Assembly (NCBI GenBank): GCA_963726005.1 | Contig: CAVSAT010000015.1 | Location: forward strand, 62,001 to 126,000 | Direction: 5' to 3' | Origin: Bog-473 sp963726005 | Lineage (GTDB): Bacteria; Actinomycetota; Acidimicrobiia; Acidimicrobiales; RAAP-2 | DNA length: 64,000 nt | Shown here: one piece after another, positions 20,505 to 29,351 of the stretch | How the letters are laid out: each line of letters starts with the position of its first letter | How positions within the stretch are numbered: position 1 is the stretch's first letter | The notes under the pieces: generated by a model | What the model was told of the DNA's origin: nothing | The model's input: only the letters and a program-made list of their open reading frames with translations | Databases searched by the model: none | Position numbers and translations under genes: made by a program

Positions 20505-21504
20505 ATGCCGAGCGAGCAGCAGATCAGGGACGCGTGGGCGGAACACCGCCCGTATCTGGTCGACATGGCCTTTCGGATGCTGGGCGACATCGGCCGGGCC
20601 GAGGACGTCGTCCAGGAGGCGTTCCATCGGCTGTCCCAGAGCGATTTCGACGCCATCGAGGACGCCCGGGGCTGGCTGATCGTGGTGACCAGCCGGCTCT
20701 GCCTCGACGTCATCCGTTCGGCCCGGAACCGCCGGGAGCGGCCGGTCGGCGCGGCAGGAGCTGGAGGAGCGGTCCGGGCCGACGGTCGGGACCGCCCCGG
20801 TCGACCCGGCCGACCGCGTCACCCTCGACGACGGCGTCCGCCTGGCTCTGCTGGTCGTGCTCGAGCGGCTCTCCCCGGCGGAGCGCGTGGCCTTCGTCCT
20901 CCACGACATCTTCGGCGTGCCGTTCGACACGGTCGCCGACGACGGTCGGGCGACCCGAGGCGACCTGCCGCCAGCTGGCCCGCCGCGCCCGGCTCAAGCT
21001 CGATGCGCCCGACGGCGCCCGCCGTGCCGCTGTCACGCCGGCACGAGCACCGCGTCGTGACCGACCGCTTCATCGCCGCGTGTGCCAACGGGAACTTCGA
21101 CGAGCTCCTGGCGGTGCTCGACCCCGACGTGACGGGCGGCGTCGACCTGCGGCCCGGGCTGGTGGTCCACGGTGCCGAGCCCGTGGCCCACAACCTCGTG
21201 CACTTCTGGGGCTGGGGGGCCAGCCTCGTCTCGCTCCCGTTCGTGGACAAGCCGTGGATCGTGGCCTTTGCCGGACCGCGACGTCGCGGCGCTGTTCTCC
21301 TTGACGGTCACAGGCGACCGCGTGTCCAAGATCCACGTGTACGCGGAACCACGCGCGCTGGCGTTCATCCGGGACCGCATCCTCCCGGCCGGCTCAACGG
21401 CCTCGCGCGACACGCTTTCGTCGTCGCGTGCTGTCACATTCGGCGCCGCTGTGTCGTCCCATGATGTGGGGCCGACCCGCCCCGACGAGGAGGAGAGCCC
21501 ATGA
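20505..21504 (+). pseudogene. ECF41-like RNA polymerase sigma factor with SnoaL C-terminal domain (about four frameshifts as written)
   Basis: An AGGAGG-type site precedes ATG 20505. Region 2 is intact (YLVDMAFRMLGDIGRAEDVV, then ARGWLIVVTSRLCLDVIRS). Region 4 lies in other frames (RVTLDDGVRLALLVVLERLS, SPAERVAFVLHDIFGVPFD, GRPEATCRQLARRARLKL). A SnoaL-like extension follows (VVTDRFIAACANGNFDELLA, GGVDLRPGLVVHG, then DRDVAALFSLTVTGDRVSKI). This sigma2-sigma4-SnoaL layout defines the ECF41/SigJ group, where the C-terminal domain tunes activity in place of an anti-sigma factor. Frame changes lie near 20745, 20950, 21030 and 21275. The gene has matching promoter elements before itself, the VOC-ABC operon and yceI. 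Whether the breaks are real needs resequencing. Confidence 0.78.
21432..21458 (+). promoter_or_regulatory. ECF41-type promoter upstream of yceI
   Basis: TGTCACA (21432-21438), 16 bases, then CGTC (21455-21458) is an exact match to the published ECF41 promoter pattern. It lies 42 bases before the YceI ATG, inside the 3' end of the reconstructed sigma gene. Confidence 0.7.
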
Positions 21505-22049
21505 CCGTCGAGCAGACCGCACACCACCCGGCCGAGATCGCCGTCCCGCCGGGGCGCTACCGGCTCGACCCAGAGCTGACCACCGTCACCTTTTCGGCCA
21601 AGAAGTTCGGCCTGTTCACGATCAGGGGGACGGTGGGGCTGGCCTCGGGCACCTTCACCGTCACCACCCCGCTGGAGCACTCGACGCTCCATGCCGTCCT
21701 CGCCGCCGACACGTTCTCGACACCCATGGCCAAGCGCCCCACGCACGTCAAGGGAGCGAAGCTGCTCGACACGGTCGCCTACCCCCGCATCGAGTTCGAC
21801 TCGACGGACGTCGTGCCCACACCGGCCGGCTGGGAGGTTCGCGGCCTGCTCGCCGTGCACGGTCAGGTACAGCCGGCCGTCCTCACGGTCACGTCGGCGT
21901 CGACGGACGGCGGCCTGGTGCGCATCGCCGCATCGGCGCACGTCGATCGCCGGATGTTCGGCGTCACGGGGATGCGGGCCGCCGCGTCCTCGGTCATCGA
22001 GGTGCGCATCGTGGCCGTGGGCACGCCGGTCGGCGCCCCGGGCCGTTAG
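21501..22049 (+). CDS. YceI-family lipid-binding protein
   Basis: This 182-residue lipocalin-like beta-barrel protein of the YceI family binds polyisoprenoid chains in characterised members. The N-terminal PGRYRLDPELTTVTFSAKKF and the repeated barrel strands, ending IAASAHVDRRMFGVTGMRAA, fit well. The usual periplasmic signal peptide is absent, so it is probably cytoplasmic. A GAGGAGGAGAG site precedes ATG 21501, which overlaps the sigma-gene stop. The ECF41-type promoter just upstream makes it a candidate regulon member. Its stop overlaps that of convergent rimI. Confidence 0.87.
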   Translation: MTVEQTAHHPAEIAVPPGRYRLDPELTTVTFSAKKFGLFTIRGTVGLASGTFTVTTPLEHSTLHAVLAADTFSTPMAKRPTHVKGAKLLDTVAYPRIEFDSTDVVPTPAGWEVRGLLAVHGQVQPAVLTVTSASTDGGLVRIAASAHVDRRMFGVTGMRAAASSVIEVRIVAVGTPVGAPGR

Positions 22050-22570
22050 TTCGGCCGGCCCTCTTCGATCGGCCGGCCCGTCGCCGCCAACGCGTCGAGT
22101 CGTTCGCCGTACTCGGTGCTGTCGACGTCGTAGACCCACATGACGAGCGCGTCCTGTCCCGTCACGGGGTAGTAGTTCTTGCGGACGGCAACCGGGGCGA
22201 ACCCGAAACGCCGGTACAGCGCCTGCGCCGGCTCGTTGTTGGCCGCCACCTCGAGCGAGATGTGCCTGACCCCGCCCGTGCGCAAGGTGCGGACGCCGTC
22301 CACGATCATCGTGGTGGCCACCCCCGCGCGCTGGAACGCCGGAGCGGTCGCGATGGTGGTCATGTGCGCCTCGTCGTTGACGATCATGAACCCGATGTAG
22401 CCCGCCAACTGCTCGCCCGCCCAGGCGGCCCGGTAGAGGCGGCCCTTGCGCAACGCGAGCTCGGAGTTGAAGACCTCGGGCGACCAGGGCTCCGGAAAGA
22501 CGGTGCCCTCGATCCGGAGCACGTGTCGCAGGTCCCGGCGCTTGAGCTTCTCGAGGCGCAGCGTCACCAC
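22046..22570 (-). CDS. rimI: ribosomal protein S18-alanine N-acetyltransferase-like GNAT enzyme
   Basis: This 174-residue GNAT acetyltransferase carries the acetyl-CoA loop FQRAGVATTMIVDGV at about 85-99. The RimI-type ending SLEVAANNEPAQALYRRFGF, then RKNYYPVTGQDALVMWV, is also present. In actinobacteria RimI-like genes commonly follow tsaB, as here, and some are fused to it. It may acetylate the S18 N terminus or another protein. Translation probably begins at one of two adjacent GTG codons (22570 or 22567), a few bases after the tsaB stop at 22581. Confidence 0.87.
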   Translation of the reverse strand: MVTLRLEKLKRRDLRHVLRIEGTVFPEPWSPEVFNSELALRKGRLYRAAWAGEQLAGYIGFMIVNDEAHMTTIATAPAFQRAGVATTMIVDGVRTLRTGGVRHISLEVAANNEPAQALYRRFGFAPVAVRKNYYPVTGQDALVMWVYDVDSTEYGERLDALAATGRPIEEGRPN

Positions 22571-22580
22571 GGGCACCGGC

Positions 22581-23361
22581 TCAGGCTCGCGCGGCACGGG
22601 CGAAGTTGCTCCGTGCGTCCGCCTCCCGCATGTAGAGCGGAACGACGCAACGGGGCTCGACTGGCGTTTCGCCCCCCTCGAGGCGCGCCAGGGCCAAGCT
22701 GAGAAGCGTTGCCGGGGGCGGGAACGAGGGTTCGGCCACGGATCGGACGCCGGGGACGACCTCCAAGGACGCGGCGTAGCGGAGCGCGCCGTCGCCGACC
22801 GCCCGCACCGGTGCGCCCCCGAGTCCCCCCAGCATCGCCGCCAGGTCCACCGGCGTGAACAGGCCGGGGGCGACGCGCACCGCGCGCAACCGCGCCCGCG
22901 TCGTCGATCGTGCACACGGTGGCGAACACCTCGCCCCGGCGGGCGTCGACGCAGGCCAGGACGAGCCCGCGGTGGCCCGCCCCGGCCGCGCCCGCCACCA
23001 GGATGTCGAGGCTCGTGGCGCCGATGACACCGATCCCGAGCGACTGCGCCAGCGCCTTGGCCGCCGCGACCCCGACGCGCAGCCCCGTGAAGAGCCCCGG
23101 GCCGATGTCGACGGCCACGACCCCGAGGTCGGCGGGGGCCATACCCAGCTGGCCCAGCAGGTGTGCGAGCGCCGGCGTGAGGGTCTCGACGTGGCGGCGC
23201 CGGCCCGTCAGCGCGAACGTGGCCTGCACCCCGGCGGCGGTCCGCACGGCCACGCCCACCGTCTCGGTGGCGGTCTCGATCGCCACGATGGCGGAAGGCG
23301 CGGGCTCTGTCACCGGCTCTGCCTCCCGCTCCGGCTCAGCCACCGGCTCCGGCGCACTCAC
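22581..23361 (-). CDS. tsaB: tRNA t6A modification protein TsaB (one frameshift)
   Basis: TsaB is a pseudo-ASKHA partner of TsaD in making N6-threonylcarbamoyladenosine at tRNA position 37. The N-terminal ATPase-fold half is clear: IVAIETATETVGVAV, LTGRRRHVETLTPALAHLLG, VDIGPGLFTGLRVGVAAAKA and LDILVAG. The second half shifts frame near 22885 and reads VAPGLFTPVDLAAMLGGLGG to PLYMREADARSNFARAARA. One extra base is implied; the corrected length is about 259 residues. GTG 23361 overlaps the tsaE stop. The order tsaE-tsaB-rimI is standard in actinobacteria. Confidence 0.85.
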
Positions 23362-23879
23362 GACGCCCGCTCGCCGGCTACGGGCGCCAGCGCCGACGCC
23401 ACCTCGTCCGCCCGGCCGGCCCAGCGTCCGCGTCCGTGGACCGTCACGGTCCGCCGCTCCGGCCGTCCCGCGGCGTCGGGAGCCACGAGCGTGACCTCGA
23501 GCACACTCTCCCCGAGCGCCGGCGCGGCCAGGTCGCCCCATTCGACGAGGGCCACCGCGTCCTCTTCGACCAGCTCCGCCAGGGCGAGGTCGGCCACCTC
23601 GCCCACCGAGCCGGTGCGGTACACGTCGGCGTGGATCAGGTTGGTGACGGGGCTGTCCGCAGCGCACCGGTAGTGGCGCACCAGCGCGAAGGTGGGGCTG
23701 GTCACCGGGCCCGCCACGCCGAGGGCGGCGGCGAAGCCCTGGGCGAACACCGTCTTGCCCGCCCCGAGGTCGCCGACGAGGAGGACGAGGTCGCCGGCGC
23801 GACAGAGGCGGGCCAGCCGCCCGGCCAGCTCCTTGGTGGCGCCCGGCGACTCGGTCGTCACCTCGAGGGACCCGCTCAC
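23358..23879 (-). CDS. tsaE: tRNA t6A ATPase TsaE
   Basis: This 173-residue P-loop ATPase energises the TsaBDE complex. Walker A LVGDLGAGKTVFAQGFAAAL at about 36-55, the family segment SPTFALVRHY, the HADVYR motif and DAVALVEWGDL (equivalent to Walker B) are all present. GTG 23879 overlaps the udg stop as GTGA, and the tsaE stop overlaps the tsaB start in the same way. This indicates tight translational coupling. Confidence 0.95.
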   Translation of the reverse strand: MSGSLEVTTESPGATKELAGRLARLCRAGDLVLLVGDLGAGKTVFAQGFAAALGVAGPVTSPTFALVRHYRCAADSPVTNLIHADVYRTGSVGEVADLALAELVEEDAVALVEWGDLAAPALGESVLEVTLVAPDAAGRPERRTVTVHGRGRWAGRADEVASALAPVAGERAS

Positions 23880-24447
23880 GTCCGCCCCGCCGCGATCAGT
23901 CGCTTGGCCCGCACGAGGTCGGCGCGCATCTCGGCCATGGCCTCGCCGCCGGCCCGCAGCACGTAGGCCGGGTGGTAGGTCGGGATGAGGTTGGCGCGCC
24001 CCGTGCGAACACCTGCCCGCGCAGCTCGCGGATGCCCCGCGTCGTCTCGAGCAGCAGCTTGGTGGCGAAGTTGCCCAGCGTGACGATCACCGCCGGGTCG
24101 ATGAGCGTGATCTGCTCGGCCAGGTAGGGCCGGCACGCCTCGATCTCGCCCGGGGCCGGGTCGCGGTTGTTGGGCGGCCGGCACTTGACGACGTTGGCGA
24201 TGTAGCACTCGGCCCGCGTGAGCCCGATCTCCTCCCACATGAGGCGGTCGAGCAGCTTGCCGGAGCGCCCGACGAAGGGCTCGCCGGCCAGGTCCTCCTC
24301 GCGGCCCGGCCCCTCGCCCACGAAGAGGAGGTCCGCACCCGGATCGCCCACGCCGAAGACGACCTGGGTCCGCCCCTCGGCCAGCGGGCACCGGGTGCAG
24401 GTCGACGCGGTGAGGCGCAGCCGCTCCAGGACCTCGGCGTCAGGCAC
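23876..24447 (-). CDS. udg: type 4 uracil-DNA glycosylase (one frameshift)
   Basis: This iron-sulfur uracil-DNA glycosylase removes uracil from DNA. Cluster cysteines are in STCTRCPLAEG and in VVKCRPPNNRDPAPGEIEAC, and the catalytic pocket motif is FVGEGPGREEDLAGEPFVGR. VTLGNFATKLLL follows. Near 24002 the frame changes, and the conserved end reads ANLIPTYHPAYVLR (HPAxxLR motif). The reconstructed length is about 190 residues, slightly short of the usual 200-220. GTG 24447 overlaps the alr stop by eight bases. Its place between alr and tsaE is part of the long minus-strand operon. Confidence 0.87.
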
Positions 24448-25681
24448 CGGGCGCGTCGGGCCGGTTGACCAGGATGCGGGGCATGCGCGGGCCGACGCCG
24501 CACACCACCTCGTAGCTGATCGTCCCGAGCATGGCCGCCCAATCGTCCGCCGTGATCACCTCGTGGCCCTGCGGGCCGAGGAGCACGACCTCGTCGCCCG
24601 GGACCACCGAGTCGTCGTCGCCGCAGTCGACGACGATCTGGTCCATCGTCACCATGCCCGCCAGCGGTCGGCGCACCCCTCCGATGAGCACCTCGTAGCC
24701 CGCGCCGAACAGGGCGCGCGGCACACCGTCGGCGTAGCCGATGGGCACGGTGGCGACCACCGAGCGCGACGGCAGCGGCCGCAGGCGTCCGTACGACGGT
24801 CGCTCACCCGCCTGGAGCGTGCGCACCGCGACCACCCGCGCCTTGAGCGCCATGGCCGGGCGTAGCCCCTCGTCCCCCGACTGCTGTGCGAGGGCCGCGC
24901 GCACCGTGGGACTCGGGAGGTACCCGTAGAGGCCGAGCCCGCAGCGCACCATGTCGTGGCGCGCGCGGGTGAACGCCACAGCGCCCGCCGTGTTGGCGGC
25001 GTGCAGCACCGGCGCGGTGATGCCGGCTGCGGCCAGGTCGGCGACGAGGCGGTCGAAGAGGTCGAGCTGGCCTTCGGTGTAGGCGCGGTCCGCGGCCTGC
25101 TCGCCGTCGGCGACCGGCAGATGTGTCCACACGCCCTCGAGCTCGAGCAGCGGCTCGCGCCCGATCGCGGCGGCGATCGCCACCAGGTCTTCGGGGGCCG
25201 CGCCCACCCGGTGCATGCCGGTGTCGACCTTCACGTGGACGGCCACCGGCCGGCCGGCGATCCGGGCCGCCGCCGCGAAGGCACCGATGCCCTCCGTGGA
25301 GTACAGAGTCGGCGTGAGCCCGTAGGCCAGCGCCGTGCCGGCGGCGTCGACACCGCACTCGCTGAGCAGCAGCACGGGAGCCGTGACGCCGTGCTCGCGC
25401 AGCTCGACTCCCTCGTCCACCAACGCGACGGCGAGACGCCGTGCCCCGCCGGCCAGAGCGGCCCGGGCCACCGCCGGCCCGCCGTGCCCGTAGCCGTGTG
25501 CCTTGACGACGGCACACAGCTCGGCCGGCGCCGCGACGCGGGCCAGCACGGCGGCGTTGTGGGCCACGGCGGCCAGGTCGATCTCCGCCCAGGCCGGGCG
25601 CGACCGACCCTGGGCCATCGTCACGCTGTCATCGTCCGGTGGGACCGGAGCCACGAGCCGCATCGGCGCGCCCTCAGTCAT
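24440..25681 (-). CDS. alr: alanine racemase
   Basis: This PLP enzyme interconverts L- and D-alanine for peptidoglycan. The 413 residues are two-domain fold-type III: the PLP lysine is in LCAVVKAHGYGHGG (about residue 60), with VDTGMHRVGA, MVRCGLGLYGYLPSP and C-terminal PIGYADGVPRALFGAGYEVL carrying the catalytic Tyr. The usual KADAYGHG or KADGYGHG motif is KAHGYGHG here. ATG 25681 overlaps nnr by eight bases; a second in-frame ATG at residue 22 lies nearer the domain start. Confidence 0.95.
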   Translation of the reverse strand: MTEGAPMRLVAPVPPDDDSVTMAQGRSRPAWAEIDLAAVAHNAAVLARVAAPAELCAVVKAHGYGHGGPAVARAALAGGARRLAVALVDEGVELREHGVTAPVLLLSECGVDAAGTALAYGLTPTLYSTEGIGAFAAAARIAGRPVAVHVKVDTGMHRVGAAPEDLVAIAAAIGREPLLELEGVWTHLPVADGEQAADRAYTEGQLDLFDRLVADLAAAGITAPVLHAANTAGAVAFTRARHDMVRCGLGLYGYLPSPTVRAALAQQSGDEGLRPAMALKARVVAVRTLQAGERPSYGRLRPLPSRSVVATVPIGYADGVPRALFGAGYEVLIGGVRRPLAGMVTMDQIVVDCGDDDSVVPGDEVVLLGPQGHEVITADDWAAMLGTISYEVVCGVGPRMPRILVNRPDAPGA

Positions 25682-27080
25682 GCATGGCCTCCCGGTTCGG
25701 CCCGGACGGGCCGAGGGCCGAGAGCACCCGGGCCACCAGAGGTGGCAGGTCGCCGGAGACGAGGCCCTCGGGCGGCCCGAGCGCGGCCGCCCGACCGTGC
25801 ACGTGGGCGGCCAGTGCCGCCGCGTCGTGCGCTGGCAGTCCGCGGGCGCACAAGGCGCCGATGATCCCCGAGAGGACGTCGCCGCTCCCGGCCGTGGCCA
25901 GGGCGGGACCGCCGGCGTCGCTGAGCAGCACGTCGGGGAGGCCGCCGGGGCTTGCCACGGCGGTGAGCGAGCCCTTCAAGAGGACGATGGAGCCGGTGGC
26001 GTCGGCGAGGCGGCGCGCCGCGGCGAGGCGGTCCTCGCCCGGGGCGGCGCCGGCGATGCGGGCGTACTCCCCGTCGTGGGGTGTGAGGACGCTCGGGGCG
26101 TCCCGCTTGTCGAGCAGCGTGCGCGCAGCCGCGGCGTCCCCGAGCGCGGTCAACGCGTCGGCGTCGATGACGAGCGGGACCGGCACGGCCGCGATCACGG
26201 CCCTGATCTCCGCTGCGACCGCGGCGCCGGTGCCCAGCCCGGGCCCGACCACCACGGCCTTGCACTTGGCGGTCGCCTCCAGGAAGGAGCCGGCCCATCC
26301 ATCGGGGGGCAGGCGCATGCGCACGGCCTCCGTCGGCCAGGCGGCGGTGGGATCCCCGGGGGAGCCCAGCCGGAGCATGCCGGCGCCGGCGGCCATCGCC
26401 CCGCGGGAGCAGAGGATCGCGGCGCCCTCCATGCCGGCCGAGCCGGCCGCAACGCCGACAGCCGTCGTCCACTTGTTGACCTGCCGGGGCCGCGGCGGGA
26501 CGCGGGACACGTCGGCGTCGTCGATCAGCACGCAGTGCGGTGTGGGGAACCCGATGCCGATGTCGGCCACCTCGACCGTCCCGCTCAGCTCCGCGCCCGC
26601 GCCCTGCAACAAGCCGGGTTTCAACGCGGCGAAGGTCACGGTGCGGTCGGCGCGCACGGCGTCGCCCGGGGCTTCGCCGGTGTCGGCGTCGACGCCGGAC
26701 GGGATGTCGATGGCCAGCACCGCGGCACCGGGGGGGACCGCGGGCGCGTCGTACGACCCGCGGAAGCCGGTGCCGTAGGCGCCGTCGACGACGAGGTCGC
26801 AGCGCGGCAGCGCCGCCCCGGGCCCGACGTCCTCCGCCTCGAGGATCTGGACCCGTGCCCCACGCCGGGCCAGGACGCCCGCGGCCACCCGGCCGTCGGC
26901 GCCGTTGCTCCCCTTGCCCGCCACGACCACGACGCGTCGTCCGTAGGCGCCCCCGAGCAGGCGCAGGGCGACCAGCGCGACCGCCGTGCCCGCGCGGGTC
27001 ACCAGGGTCTCGTGGGAGACCGAGGCGAGGGCCGCCGCGTCGGCGGCCCGCATCTCGTCGCGGGTCAGGACGGCGCGCAC
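25674..27080 (-). CDS. nnr: bifunctional NAD(P)H-hydrate epimerase/dehydratase
   Basis: This enzyme repairs hydrated NAD(P)H. The N-terminal YjeF_N epimerase domain has LTRDEMRAADAAAL, VVAGKGSNGADGRVAAGVLA and AIDIPSGVDADTGE. The C-terminal YjeF/ribokinase-fold ADP- or ATP-dependent dehydratase has VVGPGLGTGAAVAAEI, SVLTPHDGEYARIAG, IVLLKGSLTAVASP and ATAGSGDVLSGIIGAL, where Asp is the catalytic base. The 468-residue length is normal. The GTG start at 27080 lies inside the last codons of acpS (overlap 16 bases). Confidence 0.94.
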   Translation of the reverse strand: MRAVLTRDEMRAADAAALASVSHETLVTRAGTAVALVALRLLGGAYGRRVVVVAGKGSNGADGRVAAGVLARRGARVQILEAEDVGPGAALPRCDLVVDGAYGTGFRGSYDAPAVPPGAAVLAIDIPSGVDADTGEAPGDAVRADRTVTFAALKPGLLQGAGAELSGTVEVADIGIGFPTPHCVLIDDADVSRVPPRPRQVNKWTTAVGVAAGSAGMEGAAILCSRGAMAAGAGMLRLGSPGDPTAAWPTEAVRMRLPPDGWAGSFLEATAKCKAVVVGPGLGTGAAVAAEIRAVIAAVPVPLVIDADALTALGDAAAARTLLDKRDAPSVLTPHDGEYARIAGAAPGEDRLAAARRLADATGSIVLLKGSLTAVASPGGLPDVLLSDAGGPALATAGSGDVLSGIIGALCARGLPAHDAAALAAHVHGRAAALGPPEGLVSGDLPPLVARVLSALGPSGPNREAMHD

Positions 27081-27484
27081 GACGCGGCCTCCTCCGCGAC
27101 GACGAAGGCGATGGCCAGGTCGTCGGTGTGGGTCAGCGAGAGATGGAAGCGGCCGGCACCGTGTGCGCCCGCCAGTGCGGCGGCGGCGCCGTGCAACACG
27201 AGGAACGGTGCGTTGCGGGCGGCGCCCTTCCCGGGCGTCCGGCACACCTCCACGTCGGTCAGCACGAAGGCGCCGATCCCGGTGCCGAGCGCCTTCATGA
27301 CCGCCTCCTTGGCGGCGAAGCGCGCCGCCAGGCTCTGCGCCGCGTCGGCCGAGCGGTTGGCGTCCGACTGCTCGGTCTCGGTGAACCAGCGCGTCGCGAA
27401 GCGGGGGCGGCGGTCGAGCAGGCGGCGGAACCGGGCGACGTCGACCGCGTCGACCCCGACGCCGACGATGCCGGCACCCCTCAC
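27065..27484 (-). CDS. acpS: holo-[acyl-carrier-protein] synthase
   Basis: AcpS transfers 4'-phosphopantetheine from CoA to acyl carrier protein. The 139-residue protein has IVGVGVDAVDVARFRRLLDR with the Mg-binding Asp, and FTETEQSDANRS. AARFAAKEAVMKALGTGIG carries the second Mg-binding Glu, and LSLTHTDDLAIAFVVAEE is the closing element. GTG 27484 overlaps the glmS stop. The glmS-acpS-nnr-alr order is common in actinobacteria. Confidence 0.94.
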   Translation of the reverse strand: MRGAGIVGVGVDAVDVARFRRLLDRRPRFATRWFTETEQSDANRSADAAQSLAARFAAKEAVMKALGTGIGAFVLTDVEVCRTPGKGAARNAPFLVLHGAAAALAGAHGAGRFHLSLTHTDDLAIAFVVAEEAASCAPS

Positions 27485-29337
27485 TCGACGGTCACCGTCT
27501 TGGCCAGGTTCCGCGGGCGGTCCGGGTCGTGCCCGTGCAGGCGGGCCAGCCGGTAGGCCAGCTGCTGCAGCGGCACCACGCCGACGACGGGTGCGAGGAG
27601 CGGGTCGGTGGGCGGGACCCAGAGCACGTGGTCCGCCGCGGCGGCGGACTCCTCGTCGCCGTCGTCCGCAAGCAGCACGACGGTGGCGCCCCGGCTGCGC
27701 ACCTCGGCGACGTTGGAGAGCATCTTCTCCCACAGCGGGTTGCGGGTGGCGATGCCGACCACGACGGTTCCCGGTTCGATCAGCGCGATCGGCCCGTGCT
27801 TGAGCTCGCCGGCCGGGTAGCCCTCGGCCCGCAGGTACGCCAGCTCCTTCAGCTTCAGCGCGCCCTCCAGCGCCACGGGGTAGCCGACGTGGCGTCCCAG
27901 GAAGAAGAAGTCGCGGGCGTCCGTCAGCTTGCCGGCCACGTCGTCGACGGCGTCGACACGGTCGAGCGCCTCGGCCACCAGGCCGGGCAGGGCGTCCATG
28001 GCGTCGAGGATCTCGTCGCGGTCCGGGCGCGGCTGGGTCCCCGTGATCTGGGCGAGGTAGAGGCCGAGCACCTCGAGCGCCACGATCTGGGCGAGGTGGC
28101 ACTTGGTCGAGGCGACGCCGATCTCGGGCCCCGCCCGCGTGTAGAGCACGCCGTCGGCCATGCGGGCCATGGAGGAGTCGACGACGTTGGAGACCACCAG
28201 GACCTTGGCCCCGAGGCGGGCCGCCTCGCGCATGGCCTCGGAGGTGTCGAGCGTCTCGCCCGACTGCGAGACCCCGACGCAGAGCGTCCGCTCGTTCAGG
28301 ACGGGGTCGCGGTAGCGGAACTCGCTCGCGATGTCGACCTCGACCGGCAGCTTGACCCAGTGCTCAATGGCGTACTTGGCCACCAGCGCGGCGTGGTAGC
28401 TGGACCCGCACGCCACGATGAACACCTTGTCGATCCCGCGCAGGTCGTCGATCCCGAGACGCATCTGGTCCAGCACGAGCTCGCCCCCCGGGCCGCGCCG
28501 GTCGAGCAGCGTGTCGGCCACGGCATGCGGTTGCTCCTGCATCTCCTTGGACATGAAGTCCTCGTAGCCGCCCTTCTGGGCCGCCTCCAGGTCCCAGGTG
28601 ATGGTGAGCTGCTCCGGCTCGACCGGCTCCCCGTCGAGCGTCGTGACCGACAACGCGCCCGGCGTGAGCACGGCCAGCTCGTCGTCGGCCAATGCGAAGA
28701 CGCGCCGCGTGTGCCCGATCAGGGCGGGGATGTCCGACGCCAACAGGGCCATGTGGTCGTGCAACCCGAGCACGAGCGGCGTGGAACGCCGGGCGGCCAC
28801 GATCGTGTCGGGCTCGTCGGCGCAGACCACCGCGATGGAGAACGCACCGCGCACCCGCCGCAGCATGGTGCGCGTCGCCTCCGCCAGGGACGCGCCGGCG
28901 GCCAGCTCCTGCTCAATCAGGTGCGCCATCACCTCCGTGTCGGTGGCCGAGGTCAGGGTGTGGCCGGCGGCCACGAGCTCGGTCCTCAGTTCGGCGTGGT
29001 TCTCGATGATGCCGTTGTGGATGATGGCGACGCGCCCGGTGCAGTCGGTGTGCGGGTGCGCGTTCTCAGTGGTCGGGCTGCCGTGGGTGGCCCATCGGGT
29101 GTGCCCGATGGCCGCCGCGTGGCCCCGCGGGGCGTCGGCGGCCAGCTCGGCCAGCTTGGCCACCGAATTGGTGCCGCCTGCGGCCCGCACCCTCCAGATG
29201 GTGTCGGCCCCGCCGTCGCCGTCGACCACCATGGCGATCCCCGCCGAGTCGTAGCCCCGGTATTCGAGCTGGTGCAGGGCCCCGAGCAGCAGGGGGACGG
29301 CGTCGGCCTCGCCGGTGACGCCGATGATGCCGCACAT
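27481..29337 (-). CDS. glmS: glutamine-fructose-6-phosphate aminotransferase
   Basis: GlmS makes glucosamine 6-phosphate, the entry to UDP-GlcNAc and cell-wall synthesis. The 618 residues comprise an N-terminal glutaminase domain with Cys2 in MCGIIGVTGEA and RGYDSAGIAM. Two SIS domains follow, with VACGSSYHAALVAKYAIEHW and the sugar-phosphate loop VGVSQSGETLDT. The C terminus is LAKTVTVE. The ATG is not preceded by a Shine-Dalgarno sequence but by a TAGCCT -10 box eight bases upstream, suggesting a separate leaderless promoter besides read-through from glmM. Confidence 0.97.
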   Translation of the reverse strand: MCGIIGVTGEADAVPLLLGALHQLEYRGYDSAGIAMVVDGDGGADTIWRVRAAGGTNSVAKLAELAADAPRGHAAAIGHTRWATHGSPTTENAHPHTDCTGRVAIIHNGIIENHAELRTELVAAGHTLTSATDTEVMAHLIEQELAAGASLAEATRTMLRRVRGAFSIAVVCADEPDTIVAARRSTPLVLGLHDHMALLASDIPALIGHTRRVFALADDELAVLTPGALSVTTLDGEPVEPEQLTITWDLEAAQKGGYEDFMSKEMQEQPHAVADTLLDRRGPGGELVLDQMRLGIDDLRGIDKVFIVACGSSYHAALVAKYAIEHWVKLPVEVDIASEFRYRDPVLNERTLCVGVSQSGETLDTSEAMREAARLGAKVLVVSNVVDSSMARMADGVLYTRAGPEIGVASTKCHLAQIVALEVLGLYLAQITGTQPRPDRDEILDAMDALPGLVAEALDRVDAVDDVAGKLTDARDFFFLGRHVGYPVALEGALKLKELAYLRAEGYPAGELKHGPIALIEPGTVVVGIATRNPLWEKMLSNVAEVRSRGATVVLLADDGDEESAAAADHVLWVPPTDPLLAPVVGVVPLQQLAYRLARLHGHDPDRPRNLAKTVTVE

Positions 29338-29345
29338 AGGGACCC

Positions 29346-29351
29346 AGGCTA
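29346..29351 (-). promoter_or_regulatory. -10 box of leaderless promoter for glmS
   Basis: On the minus strand TAGCCT lies eight bases before the glmS ATG and overlaps the end of glmM. It gives glmS a possible promoter of its own inside the operon. Confidence 0.45.
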
